DNA from: Nocardia fluminea
Lineage (GTDB): Bacteria; Actinomycetota; Actinomycetes; Mycobacteriales; Mycobacteriaceae
DNA length: 64,000 nt
NCBI RefSeq assembly: GCF_002846365.1
Contig: NZ_PJMW01000002.1
Coordinates: 2,666,001-2,730,000, forward strand
Reading direction: 5' to 3'
Under the pieces are notes generated by a model. The model saw nothing but the letters and a program-made list of their open reading frames with translations, did not search any database and had not been told where the DNA came from. A program made the translations under genes and the position numbers. Shown piece after piece: positions 16,722 to 27,500 of the stretch (position 1 is the stretch's first letter; every line of letters begins with the position of its first letter).

Positions 16722-18092
16722 GTGCCCGAGAGTGCGGCGAATAGCGGATCCAGTGAATTGGCTGACCATCGAGATGTCGCACCTTTTGTAGACAATCACT
16801 TGAGTAGCTCGACATCGCGAACGGCTGTCTTTTTGATCAGCGCGTCTGTGATTTACGGCGTGCTCACTATCGGTCTCCTCATATTATCGCGGACGAGCCC
16901 GGACCGCGCCCGTGAGCTCAGCCTCAAACTCACCATCGACACCTCGACGGGCATTGACCTGCTCGCAGTCATCGCGACGGTTGTCGTCGCGCTCAACATC
17001 GCCGCGTGGTGGACTCGAACCTCAAGCCCGTCGCAGGCAACCGCAACCGCATCCGAAAGCACGGAGAGGCTGAAGGGGCGGGCAGCTGAATTCGCGCGAC
17101 ATCTGCACTTCTCCGATGCTGCGTTGGCGTTGGGATTGACCGCTGCGGTCGTCGGCCTTGCATCGCTCGCCGATGCTGTCCATGACGACAACCTGCTAAC
17201 CGGAGTCGTGATCGTTGTTATTGCTACGGCGATCTCGATTATCAGCATCGACTCACAGTCAGGGCTCCGTGACAGTCTGGCGCTCAGTAGGGCGTTGACC
17301 AGGCATCGTCAGAGGTCCGACCTAGCTAGGCTCAACAACATCGTCCGTGAGCCGACAACAGGAGATGATGAGTCTCCTCCGAGATGGTCAGATCTTGCAA
17401 CGTCGGCCCGCTGGGCAGGCCACGCATGGAGCCGACGGCTCTGGTGGGCATACGAAGTCATCGTCGTTGTCTCGATAACGGTTGCTGGTCCAGCGGTGGT
17501 TGTCGGCACCGATCGGCTGATCCGCTCGGATACCGAAGGCTATTGGCAAGGGTTGGTGTGGCTTATCGTCGCAACCCTCGGGTATTGGGCAATTGTGTCA
17601 GTTCTCATCCTCATGCCACTTTGGTTGATTGTGTGTCGCCCCGTTTTCACTGCGAGGGCGATAGCAGCTATCTGCGCTGGTTTGCTTGCCCTCTTCATCG
17701 CTTTGCCGTTCGTCTACATCGGTACTGCCGATGACTCGATCGTGGTCCGTTTGACACAGGGTGCTGCCAGCTCATGGTGGATTCTTGCACCCATTATTAT
17801 CATGATTCGCTCCCTGGTGACACGCGATGACCATGTGCGATGGTTCCCCGCGAGGTTTGCTAGACGCGCGCTCAGACGCTTGATCTGCCTACAGATCGCC
17901 AGTCTCAAGAAGCAGCTCGGAATTGGGACGCAGGAATCAGGATCGTCGGGCGCGGCTATCCCGAATTGGCTTCAGTTCTGGACGATCCCGATGTTGTTGG
18001 TCTCAGCGTCGCGAAGATGGTACCGGTCGGCATCCGGAATGGAGATACCGCAACCGCAACCGCAACGGCCTACCGACCTCGCATCATCATGA
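16722..18092 (+). CDS. Multi-pass membrane protein of unknown function
   Basis: 456 aa. Hydrophobic segments at about 34-56, 76-97, 132-151, 159-176, 243-262, 276-304, 311-333 and 350-363 suggest seven or eight membrane helices, with basic loops (RALTRHRQRSDLARL; ARFARRALRRLICL). No transporter motif is visible. Lower local GC and more AT-rich codons than the plasmid backbone hint at separate acquisition. It lies next to the DUF4145 and HEPN genes, a context typical of defence islands. The GTG start at 16722 has only a weak ribosome site. Confidence 0.7.
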   Translation: MPESAANSGSSELADHRDVAPFVDNHLSSSTSRTAVFLISASVIYGVLTIGLLILSRTSPDRARELSLKLTIDTSTGIDLLAVIATVVVALNIAAWWTRTSSPSQATATASESTERLKGRAAEFARHLHFSDAALALGLTAAVVGLASLADAVHDDNLLTGVVIVVIATAISIISIDSQSGLRDSLALSRALTRHRQRSDLARLNNIVREPTTGDDESPPRWSDLATSARWAGHAWSRRLWWAYEVIVVVSITVAGPAVVVGTDRLIRSDTEGYWQGLVWLIVATLGYWAIVSVLILMPLWLIVCRPVFTARAIAAICAGLLALFIALPFVYIGTADDSIVVRLTQGAASSWWILAPIIIMIRSLVTRDDHVRWFPARFARRALRRLICLQIASLKKQLGIGTQESGSSGAAIPNWLQFWTIPMLLVSASRRWYRSASGMEIPQPQPQRPTDLASS

Positions 18093-18393
18093 CCGTGTGG
18101 GACCGCGGCGCGTAGCGCTACGAACCGATGGTGGCCGACTAGTCCCCACCATACTGGGCGGCTACAGAGCTGAATACGAACGTGCTGCAGTACCAAACGA
18201 TCTCGCGGTGCACAGGCGGCCGCTAAGCGGTGGTGGGCATCGGGGGCCTCCAACAACGAGTGTGCTCCGTCTCGGGCCGACAGTAGGGTACCGAGTCCTG
18301 CAGACTGGGACATCGACGAATCGCAGCTCGTAGGCTAGGACGTCGCTGTCAGTCTGTCGCGACTGGATGATGGATCACTGAGATAGGGATGCC
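18093..18393. other. Intergenic region, nothing recognised
   Basis: These 301 bp separate the membrane protein from the DUF4145 gene. I see no coding frame with family features and no strong hairpin, so the two genes probably have separate promoters. Confidence 0.5.
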
Positions 18394-19119
18394 GTGGACG
18401 ATCAGGTTCGCCTTCTGACTGGCTGGTTTCGTACCGGGAATTGGCCGGTACTGCCATGTCCCGCGTGCTCGAAAGGCAAGCTGACGGCCGACGATGAACA
18501 TCTGAAGCACCTTCAGAGCCCAAGCACGTATGGCTGGGAGAGCGGTGGTGATCCCACCGATATCCGCGGGATCTTCCATGGCTTCCTCTTCTGCAACGCT
18601 CAGGCATGCCGGGAGCGGGTCGCCGTTGTCGGCGACTACGCAGTCCAGTACGACATCGACGACAATCTCGATCACTACTTCCGCGTGCGGGTGCTCCATC
18701 CCCCAGTTCCAGTTGTTGAAATTCCTGATTCGGTCCCAGGTTCTATCCGACAAACCCTCCTGCGTGCTGCTGGGGTGGCGTGGAGCGATCCATCGGCGGG
18801 GATAGCGCTGCTGCGCCAGAGCATCGAGCGTCTGATGGACGAGCAAGGGATTGCCGCCACAACGACAAATGACAAATTTCGGCCGCTACACCAGCGCCTC
18901 ACCGACTTTCGGGCGATCGAATCCGAAGTGGCAGACCTGTTGGAGGCCGTCAAATGGGTTGGGAACGAAGGTACTCATCCTGGAGGACTGGACGCAGTTG
19001 ACTTCGTCGAAGCTGCTGAACTCGTCGAGCTAGCGCTGAAATTGCTCTTCAAGTCTGACACGTCTGCCCTACACGAACGAGCGCGCCGTGTGGTCCAAGC
19101 GAAGCGGTGGGTGCCGTAA
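18394..19119 (+). CDS. DUF4145 domain protein
   Basis: 241 aa. The N-terminus has CPACSKGKL and later CNAQAC, zinc-ribbon-like pairs seen at the start of many DUF4145 proteins. The C-terminal domain carries the family signature: ARxxLxxxIExL-like GIALLRQSIERLMDEQGI, then LHQRLTDFRAIESEVADLLE, AVKWVGNEGTHPGG and VDFVEAAELVELALKLLF. DUF4145 is a HEPN-like helical domain often found in restriction and anti-phage loci. GTG start at 18394. Convergent with the HEPN gene downstream; a perfect stem-loop lies between them. Confidence 0.82.
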   Translation: MDDQVRLLTGWFRTGNWPVLPCPACSKGKLTADDEHLKHLQSPSTYGWESGGDPTDIRGIFHGFLFCNAQACRERVAVVGDYAVQYDIDDNLDHYFRVRVLHPPVPVVEIPDSVPGSIRQTLLRAAGVAWSDPSAGIALLRQSIERLMDEQGIAATTTNDKFRPLHQRLTDFRAIESEVADLLEAVKWVGNEGTHPGGLDAVDFVEAAELVELALKLLFKSDTSALHERARRVVQAKRWVP

Positions 19120-19164
19120 CTCAGCTCGGCTGCGCCGTCAGTGTCGTGTCGGTGCTGGCGGCGA

Positions 19165-19195
19165 TGACCGGCGAACCACACCACCTCGCCGGTCA
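19165..19195. terminator. Stem-loop between convergent genes
   Basis: TGACCGGCGA (19165-19174) pairs perfectly with TCGCCGGTCA (19186-19195) around an 11-nt loop. It lies between the ends of the DUF4145 gene and the HEPN gene, so it can serve as a bidirectional terminator; no U-tract follows. Confidence 0.6.
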
Positions 19196-19289
19196 GTACG
19201 CCGACGGCCACGGACTCACACAATTGTCCTGCCAACGTAGTCGCGTTCTAGCTGGTCCAGACGGAGGAGGCCTGGCAGCCATCATCGAG

Positions 19290-20756
19290 CTAGCGCTCAG
19301 ATCGACTCAGCGCGTATTCGACCGCAGTTGCCCGGTTTGCTGCCTCTCCGACTCCGATCTCGGCAAGGTGAGTTCGCCAGTACGATCGCCAAACCTCACG
19401 TGAGCTGTCGTCGCTGAGAATGGCATCAACCGCAGTCGGCTTGTCGCCGAGTGGCCAGTGCGGGATCGGATCGGGCCCCGTGGCGAGACAGAGCCGAGCG
19501 AGGATGGCTCGCCTCACGATGTCACGCAGCCGATCAATCGCGTATCCGAGGTTCACTGTGAGTTTCACATCGTCGCTGGTATCCGATGTCGTCGAGACCG
19601 ATGCGAGGGTCTTCCGGAGCGCCTTCTCGGTGAGTTCGCCTCCATGCACGATTGTCGAGCGCAGACCGTACAGCGCTTTCACATCCCCGAAGATGCCGCG
19701 TGCAGAGTCGTCGTCGGCAGCAAGCAACGCGGATACACGCGTGCACAATCGAAGCGTAAGTCCCTCCCCCTCGTTGGTGCCCACCATGACGCCCTCCAGC
19801 GCGGTGGCCAGATCAACCAACTGCTCGAACGCGTCAGTCGTGTGATCGAATCCGCCGAACTTCTTGAGCGCCAGGCCGAAGGAGGTGTGAATCTTGCCTT
19901 CGTGTCCAGGATCTGCCGATCGAACGAGTGCTGAAAGCGCATCGAGAGCTGGGCCGTGCGCGTCATTCAACCGGATCACTCGACGAGCCACTGTGATCGA
20001 CCCATCGTTCATCAACTCCCGGAGCCTGGCCGGAACCTGAGTCACCGCCGTGGACATCCCCGTAACCTCATAGACAGGTTGAGCGGTTCCATTGGTGAGA
20101 AGCGAGGCGATCAAGATGAAGTGGTCAAGCTTTCGACTGAGTTCTCTGCCGGTGTGAAAACCGGGCGTATCGAGTGTCTGGCGAAGGACTAGCAGACTCC
20201 GCGGCGTGAGTCCCTTGACGGACGGCCGACGCTGCAAGACGTGTGCCGAGTCCGGAATCTGTCTGCGGATCACGATATTTGACGCTGACCCGACCTGATC
20301 GGGTATGACCTTGATGCCTTCGAGCTCGATCGACGCACCCGACTCCGTTGTCAGGTGGGAAACCAATCGTGCTACGACAAAGTCTCCCGGTGCCCCAGTG
20401 AGGACCCGTTCGAGTTCATCCATGACCTCCTTCACCGGCGCTCCGGTCGGCGAAAAATCATCCGCATAACCACACTGGTAGAGAACTTCCTCAAGGAAGG
20501 TATCGATATACTGCTGAACAGTAAACGACTTGAAGAAGTCATCAAGGTCGTCGAACAGGGCGGGAAAGGACTGGAGGAGCTCGTCCTTGAGCGCGGTGTA
20601 CTCTGACCGACTTCGGATTCGATCGGCATCGAAGTCGATATCCGCCTGGAGTCTCGGAGCATCAGACCACATCGGAATCACTCGATCAGACGTCAGCTCC
20701 TCGAAGGCTGCGGCAACGAGGGCGCTACACAGCTCCCGAATACGTGTCTCACTCAC
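19290..20756 (-). CDS. ApeA-like HEPN domain protein
   Basis: 488 aa. The C-terminal third contains the HEPN RNase-type motif R-x4-H (LRSTIVHGG, Arg366 and His371), preceded by LTLRLCTRVSALLAADDDSA and followed by a long helix. This is the arrangement of ApeA-like HEPN proteins, some of which abort phage infection by cleaving RNA. The N-terminal 300 residues (for example LDDFFKSFTVQQYIDTFLEE; HTGRELSRKLDHFILIASLL) resemble the large sensor part seen in that group. The GTG start at 20756 is preceded by no strong site. Role in defence is inferred from the domain and from the neighbouring DUF4145 and membrane genes. Confidence 0.72.
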   Translation of the reverse strand: MSETRIRELCSALVAAAFEELTSDRVIPMWSDAPRLQADIDFDADRIRSRSEYTALKDELLQSFPALFDDLDDFFKSFTVQQYIDTFLEEVLYQCGYADDFSPTGAPVKEVMDELERVLTGAPGDFVVARLVSHLTTESGASIELEGIKVIPDQVGSASNIVIRRQIPDSAHVLQRRPSVKGLTPRSLLVLRQTLDTPGFHTGRELSRKLDHFILIASLLTNGTAQPVYEVTGMSTAVTQVPARLRELMNDGSITVARRVIRLNDAHGPALDALSALVRSADPGHEGKIHTSFGLALKKFGGFDHTTDAFEQLVDLATALEGVMVGTNEGEGLTLRLCTRVSALLAADDDSARGIFGDVKALYGLRSTIVHGGELTEKALRKTLASVSTTSDTSDDVKLTVNLGYAIDRLRDIVRRAILARLCLATGPDPIPHWPLGDKPTAVDAILSDDSSREVWRSYWRTHLAEIGVGEAANRATAVEYALSRSER

Positions 20757-21079
20757 CAGTCACTATCTACCACAGAAGATTCAGCGTCGATGCCTTCATC
20801 GGTAGCTCAGCGGCTATCGCTCGCACTGGGTCTTGCGTACAGACCGGCGGTTGGCCGCGGTTTCCGCTGAGACCGAGCGAGATATCCGGTCGCCTAGTGA
20901 GGTGTCGTCGATGATGTCGGCGGCTACTCTTGCGGGGCATCCGCCTACCCATCACGACAGCGGCGGTACGAAATCCGACGCCGACGCGGGCGGAGGGTGC
21001 GACGACGTCGCGCCGACCTGTGTTGTGTCGCAGTATAGTTCAAACCAGTGGGTACCGTTTCTCTCTGTAATCTTGTGTT
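20757..21079. other. Divergent intergenic region
   Basis: 323 bp between the HEPN gene (minus) and the small zinc protein (plus). It should hold both promoters. I see no family-like coding frame and no strong repeat. Confidence 0.5.
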
Positions 21080-21304
21080 ATGGCGGACAATGCGGATAGT
21101 GACTGGACGTGGACCTGTAACCTGTGCCAGGTCAATACCACCACTGAATGGGATGACGAACTTGAGCAGGACATTGGCCTACCTGCCTTCGCTGCGCCGT
21201 TCTCTGATCGCGTGATCAATATTTGTGATGCGTGTGCAGGAATTCGAGGACCGCACGAGCTGACCGAGTTGGCGCGCACCCTCGCCGAGAACTCTGAACG
21301 GTGA
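21080..21304 (+). CDS. Small zinc-ribbon-like protein
   Basis: 74 aa, acidic, with two Cys pairs, CNLC at residues 13-16 and CDAC at about 49-52. The spacing and the intervening DRVINICDAC strand suit a single treble-clef or ribbon zinc site. Not assigned to a named family. No strong ribosome site. It is convergent with the relaxase gene, 279 bp away. Confidence 0.55.
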   Translation: MADNADSDWTWTCNLCQVNTTTEWDDELEQDIGLPAFAAPFSDRVINICDACAGIRGPHELTELARTLAENSER

Positions 21305-21583
21305 AAGAGGCTGCGGCGCAACCTTGGTAGCCAGCGAGCTGAAGGCGGGTCGATCGGGAGTGCCGTCGCGTTGTCCCTCTGCTGCACCGACTTCCCGAAA
21401 CCGAGGTCTGGCGGGGTCGAGTTGGTACTGCGATCGCGCCGGTTGGTTGTGCGGCGGCAGGATGGCCGCAGCGCGAGCGCGTGATTGCTGTGGAGGCGGA
21501 TCCGAAACACCTTTGGATCGGCGGCGGGATCCTAAGTGGCGAGGAAGAACACCCAGCTCTAGCCCCGGCTCCTGGTTTGGCGC

Positions 21584-24500
21584 CTAGAGACCCATGCCCG
21601 ATCGGTAGTCAGGCCCGGTGCCCTCTACTGCAGAGCGTTCCTCGACCGTGAACTCATCGGCGGTGGCCGCATGTTGTTGGCGCGCGCGTTCCTCCAGCTG
21701 CCGTTGAGGATTGGTCAGATTCTGTCGCCTGTTGTGTTCTGTGCGATGAGCAGCGAGCTCGGATTCGAGCCGTTGGTGGAGCGCCTCAACGGTGGCATCG
21801 CGTGCGACAGTGTTTTCGGCTGCGGCTCGAGCTTGTTCACCGCTTCGGCGCGTCTCGTCGTCGGCAGCGGAGCGCTCGGCCTGGGCGATCAGTTCGTTGG
21901 CGTGTCGGTTCGCCGCACGGGCGATGTCGCGGGCCTGTTGATGTTCCCCGCGGCGCTCGCGATGTTCTCGAGACAAGTCGTTGATACGGCTCTGAATGGT
22001 CTGGCGTGCCGCACGTCGGATCAGCGGCAGCGCGTCGAGCGCTTCGCGGGCAGTATCGAGCGCGTCGCTGGTAATGCGGAGTCGCCGGATGGCGCTGTCG
22101 AGTTCGTCGGCACGCATTCGTGCGGTGTCGCGGGCAGTGTCGGCAGCATCCTGGTGTGCGACCACGATCGGGTCGGGCCCGGGGTCGAAGCCGTCGTGTC
22201 GGATGGGTGCGAAGAATTCAGCCTCGGTTGCGGAGTTGCCGAGCCGTTGGGCAAGTCCGTCGATCGCGTCGGCGAGGTCACGTTCGGTCAAACGCTGCAG
22301 CGGCTCGAGGACCGGGAGTGGCTGTTCGGTGAGGGGATTGTCGGTCAGCCATTGCTGGATGACAGCGCGCCCGGCTTGGTCGAGTGTGCGCCAGTCACGG
22401 CGGAGCATCGCTAGCGCCGCAGGCGCAGGATGTGTTTCGGCGATGTGCGCGCATCGCGCGACGAGGTGATCGGCAGGGTTGTGGTCGGGGATACCTGGCC
22501 GTTCGTTGTCGCGGCAGTCGAGGCACAGACCGTCGTCGGAGTGTCGTGGAGGTACGGGGGAGCTGGCGTTGCGGGGACGTTCGGTGCTGCAGTCGACGCA
22601 CGGGAGGCCAACGATGGCGGGCATCGCGGCCAAGTCGTAGTCGATCGGGTAACCAGCGCCTGCTGGTCTTTGCCGCTCTCCCGTTAGTGCCATATAGCGG
22701 CTGTCGAAACGTTCGGCGTCGTCGAGGTAGGTGTCAAAGGCGTCGTTGCCGGCGGCCTGAATCGGGTCGAACAGTGCCGGTGTGATCGTGGGGTCGACGT
22801 GTTCGCGGTGGTCGTAGACAGGGTGGGGTCGGCCACGCTCGGGTTCGGTATCGCGGTGGAAGGTTTGCGGATCGGTCGAGGGTGTGCACGCGTGGATCAG
22901 CGCGCGGTGTTGCGGGAATTGTTGCTCGGCCCAGCGCAGTCGAGCCAGAGCGACGGGGAAGCTGTACTGGTAGAGGGTTTCTGAGACTGCGGTGAGGACC
23001 GCTTGTTCGTCGTCGGACAGCTCGGTTCTGAAGCCCCGGTATGCGGCGACAGCGTCAGCGACTCGCCCTGTCGCGAACAATCGGGCGATGCCTTCGATAC
23101 CGGTGACGAGGTCTTCCTCGAGTGGGTCGCTGATAACGGTGACGACAGGAGCGGCGTCGTGTTCATTTGTGGCCGACGCGGCGGTAGCAGAACTGGCCGA
23201 GGGCTCCCTCTCGGCGTCTGGGGCGGTCGGTTCACGCGCGAATGGTTCATGGCCTTGGGTGGGTTGTTGCTCTGTCGGGGTGTGGTGGTGCAGTGCGTCG
23301 ATGCGCCAGGCCAGTGCGGCGGCGAGTTGGTCGGCGCGCAGCGGTGCGGCGTCGTCGGGTTGCGCGCCTTGGAGAAGTTCGTAGGCAGTGACGAGTAGAT
23401 CGCGGGGTGACCAGGTGCTGGTGGCGCGTTCGACGGCGGCGACGACGCGAGGCCAGGCCGGTTCGGTAGTGACTTGTTCGGTCATGTCGGTGCCCAGAAC
23501 GGCTTCGAGGTCGGGTAGCCAGTCGGGTCGGAGTAGGTCAGTGCTGGTGGTATCGAGGGCGGAAGGTTCCAGTTCCAGGCGCGCCCACAATGCTGCGGCG
23601 GGCATCTCGTCGGGCAATGGCCGCTGTGCGGCCGCGTCGGTCAGCAGGACGGTGATGTCGAGTCCGGAACGTGCGGCGAGGTCGATCTTGTCAGCCACGA
23701 CCGACCACAACGCATCGGTGCTGATACGAGAATCGAGGTCATCGACGACGTCGGCCCACCGATTGCGGGGGAGTGCCGGGTCACCGTAGGCGTCGATGAC
23801 GCGTTGTTGCAGGCGTTTCTGGTGTAGGCGTTCGAGGTCGGTGTAGCGGGCAGGGCCGGTGGGTCGGGTGTCGGTGTCGGGGACGTGGAGTCCGGCCCGC
23901 CACACCGAGAGCTCGCCCAGCAATGAGGGATCGGTGCCCAGCAGTGGGCGCGCCCACGCGGGTGCGGTGGCCGGTGTCCACCCTGCCGCGGCATCACGGA
24001 TCTGTTCGGCAAGGGCAGACACGATCCGTTCGCGTGCCCGAACAGGTTCAGCGAGAGCCTGATCGGCGACACCGGTGGGGAGCCCTGGCGTCCAGGACAG
24101 AGGCCCGCTACCGGTGGAATGTGCTCCAGAGGGATCCAGACGCCAGTCCAGCACCGCGGCAGGATCGTCGGCGGTGTCGAGCTCGCGGGCAGTAGCCGCA
24201 GCGCGAAGTGCGGCTACTGGATCGGCGCCGGTGAGTGCGATCAGGGCCAGGTGTTGACGGAGCACCGGGTAAGCGGGACTCTCGGTCAGGTCGGGATGGA
24301 TGGTGTCGGCGGCACGGTCGAGTTCTGCGAGACGGTCGGTGTCGAGGGCGTGTTCGGCGGCCAGGCCGAGGGTGTCGAGGTAGATATCGACTGCCCGCCC
24401 GATCCGCAAAGCCGGGTCGAGGGCGTCACGAAGCTCGGTGTGCGCTGACTTCTGGGCCCCGTCGCGAGCCAACACTCGCTGCAGAACTTCGACTGCGGTG

Positions 24501-27500
24501 CGCGGGTAGACGGCAGGTTCGGTGTAGATCGAGCCTTCGGCGCCGTCGAGGGCGGTGGCGATGTAGGCGTGGTTGGCGTGGATTCCGCGGGTCATCGCGA
24601 CGTAGAACTGTTGGCGGGATTCGAGCCCGGATAGCGCGACATGGCAGGCGTCGGCGGTGATTCCTTGCGCGGAATCGATCGTCGCGGCGTATCCGAGGTG
24701 CACGTGGACGCGCACATACTCGACCGGAAGTCGTACGGTTTTGTCGCTGTCGGTGCCGCCGCGTCGATGCGAAACGGTCAGTGAACCGTCCTCATGGACG
24801 GCGGTGATGGTCCACGAGTAGCCGTTGCGAACCCAGTCCGTCTGGCCGAAACGCAGCTTCGGGTTGTTGCGTCGGGTGCGCACGGTGTCACCGACGGAGC
24901 CGGAAAGACCGTCCACGAGGGCCACTTCAGTATCGGGTTTCGTGCCGGTTCGGGTGAGTCTGTCGGCGCGGGCGCGTGCGTTGAGCGCGCTCACGACCTT
25001 GTGTGTGGGCGCCAACATGACCGCGTCGCGACCGGCAACGTTGTCAGCGGCCCATGCTGTGTAGGTGTCGTCGTAGACCGATCCGGTGTGCCCGGCGTGG
25101 ATGCGGTCGTTGTCCAGATACCAGGCCAGCGCGGCCGGGTCGCCCTCGCGTAGCCCGATCGACGCCGTTGCTTCGCCGGTGGATGCGAACCGGACGACGT
25201 GCGACAGCGTCAAGGTCTGTTCGGGGGAGGCGGCGTTCATGTCGGCGTCGGCGCCACCGGCGTCGATCGCGGGCAGTTGTCGGTCGTCGCCGATGCAGCG
25301 CACCGTCGCGCCGCGCTGGGAGAGGAACTGCAGCAGTTGGAGACGTTTGGTGTTGCCGAGTTTGACGTGCTCGTCGACGATCACCAGCGTTCGGTCGTCG
25401 ATGTCGAGGACCCATTGCGGCAACGACGGCGGATGATCCCGCACGATCGTGGGCGAATCCGGGCGGCGGGAGTGGCGGTCGATGACGTCGAGAAGCTTGT
25501 CGACGGTCTCGGCACGGGTGCCGATCGACTCCCCGAGAACAGCGGCCGCGGCAGCGGTGGGCGCCATGCCGAGGACGGTGCCGCCGCTGGAATGCCATGC
25601 GCTGGTGAGGACTTGCATGGCAGTGGTCTTGCCGGTTCCGGCAGGGGCGTTGGCGGTATGCACGCGCAACCCGGAGGTGGCGAAGGAAGAGATGACACCA
25701 ACCTGGCCGGCATTGAGCGGCCGATCAGGATGCGCGGTGTTGTAGTCAGCGACCGCGCTGGTCAGCAGTGCGGAGTCCAGGGTGCGGGCGCCGGGCTCGA
25801 TCGACAGCTCGATGAGTGCGGCTTCGACGTCGAGAGTGGCTTCGGTGGTGTAGATCTGGGAGTTCGGTCGAACGTGAACGGGGCTGCCGTCGCGGTGGCG
25901 CAACCAGGCGGGCACCGCCCGCAGCCCGGGCTCTTCGGTGAGGTCGGGATCACCGCGCGCAACCGCCGACCGTGGCGAGAGCGCGGCGACGACGACTTTG
26001 TCGGGAACCCAGTCCCAGTCGGCCGGGCTGATCTGGCCGCGCAGTTGGCGTTCGATCTCGGCCCGCAGATTGAACGGCCGCCATGTCGAGCGTCGCTGCG
26101 ACGCTGCGGCCAGCGCGCGCTCGGCGGTCGCGGCGATGAATACGGCGTCCGGGTCCGGGCGAGGTATCCGCGGCACCGCCACCACGCGTATCGCTACCGC
26201 TTCAACCGGCTCACGGCCACCGAGCAACGTGGTGGCCTGGGCCAACCAGGTCTCACTTTGCTGGGTGTGCGATTCCGGAAGGTGTTTGGCCGGACGGGTA
26301 TCCAACGTCGCCCGGTCGGCGAGACCGTAGACCTCCTCCGGGGTCGGTTCGCGGCCGAAGGTTGTCTGGAAATCGGCGGTGAGTTGGTCCAGGCGCGCGT
26401 TGATCGCGGTGCCTCGCTGCGACCAGGCGTGGATCAGTTCCAGCGGGACGCCGATGACCTCACGGACGGGGACTTGGTGGATGTTGCGGTCGGGGCGGGT
26501 TTCGAACTGCAGGTTGAGAGCGAGTTCGAGATGGTGCTCGAGGCGGGAGTCGTAGATCTCCGAGACCGTGACAGCGGCTTCGTGGAACAGCCGGGAGTCG
26601 ATCGTGCGCCATTTCCCGTCCAGGGTGCGGACCTTGTTGGCGATCAGGACGTGGGTGTGTAGGTCGGGATCGCCTGCGCGGCTGTCGCGATGGGTGAAAC
26701 AGGCCGCGACGATCCCCTCGACTTCGACGTGGCGGACCCCGTTACGGCCGAGCCGGGTTAACAAGCCGTTGCGCTCCAACCACGTCAACGCATCACCGAT
26801 CGCACGCTGGTGGGCGGCCTCGATCCGGGCTGCCATGTCCGGTGGGGCCAACGCCCACAGCACCGACACACTCTTCACCGGGGAGAAGGCGATCTCGAGA
26901 CCTGCCAGCGCGGCCTGGTTCGCGCGCGAGTTTTTGGCGACCCATCCCGACAACTCTCGTGCGTTCAGAGGTGGGCGGCCGTACTCGTCAGTGAACATTC
27001 CGGTCGCGAGTCGTGTACGAATGCGCGCACGTTCATCATCGGGAATTGCGGCAGTGGGCTCGAGATTTCGTTCTGAATTGTGCGCACGGTAGGCCTCGGA
27101 ACAGCGCTTCCGATACTCCGAACGGACCTTGTAGATGGCGAATTTGTTGCCTAATTTGGTTGCCTTCTCAGCCGTGCGGGTGGCGTCGCGGTCGTTGGCG
27201 CCGAGCGCAATCTGGCGTTGGAAGACCTCGGTCTTGATCTGCTCGGCGTTCGGGTGAAGGCCCTGCCCGAACAGCGACTTCATCTGTTCCTCGGTCACTT
27301 CCGTACCAGCGGCGATGCCGAGCGAGGTTAGTCCGGTGCCATGCCAACGTCCGGGTGCTTCGCCGTGGTCGGAGTAGTACTGCGACAGCGATGACCGCCC
27401 GCGAGCTGTCCTATCGTTGGCGGCGGTTTTGCGCAGATAATATTGGTAGCCGTTTCCTGCGGCGACTCGATGAATGGTCGCGACCATGCCTCCATGAAGC

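Noticed and set aside
20785..20860. tRNA-like GGTAGCTCAGCGG sequence
   Set aside because: It recalls a tRNA D-arm, but there is no GTTCRA T-loop at the right distance, no matching acceptor arms and no anticodon stem.
25199..26662. Long plus-strand open frame opposite the relaxase
   Set aside because: Shadow of the helicase region, whose Walker motifs are on the minus strand.
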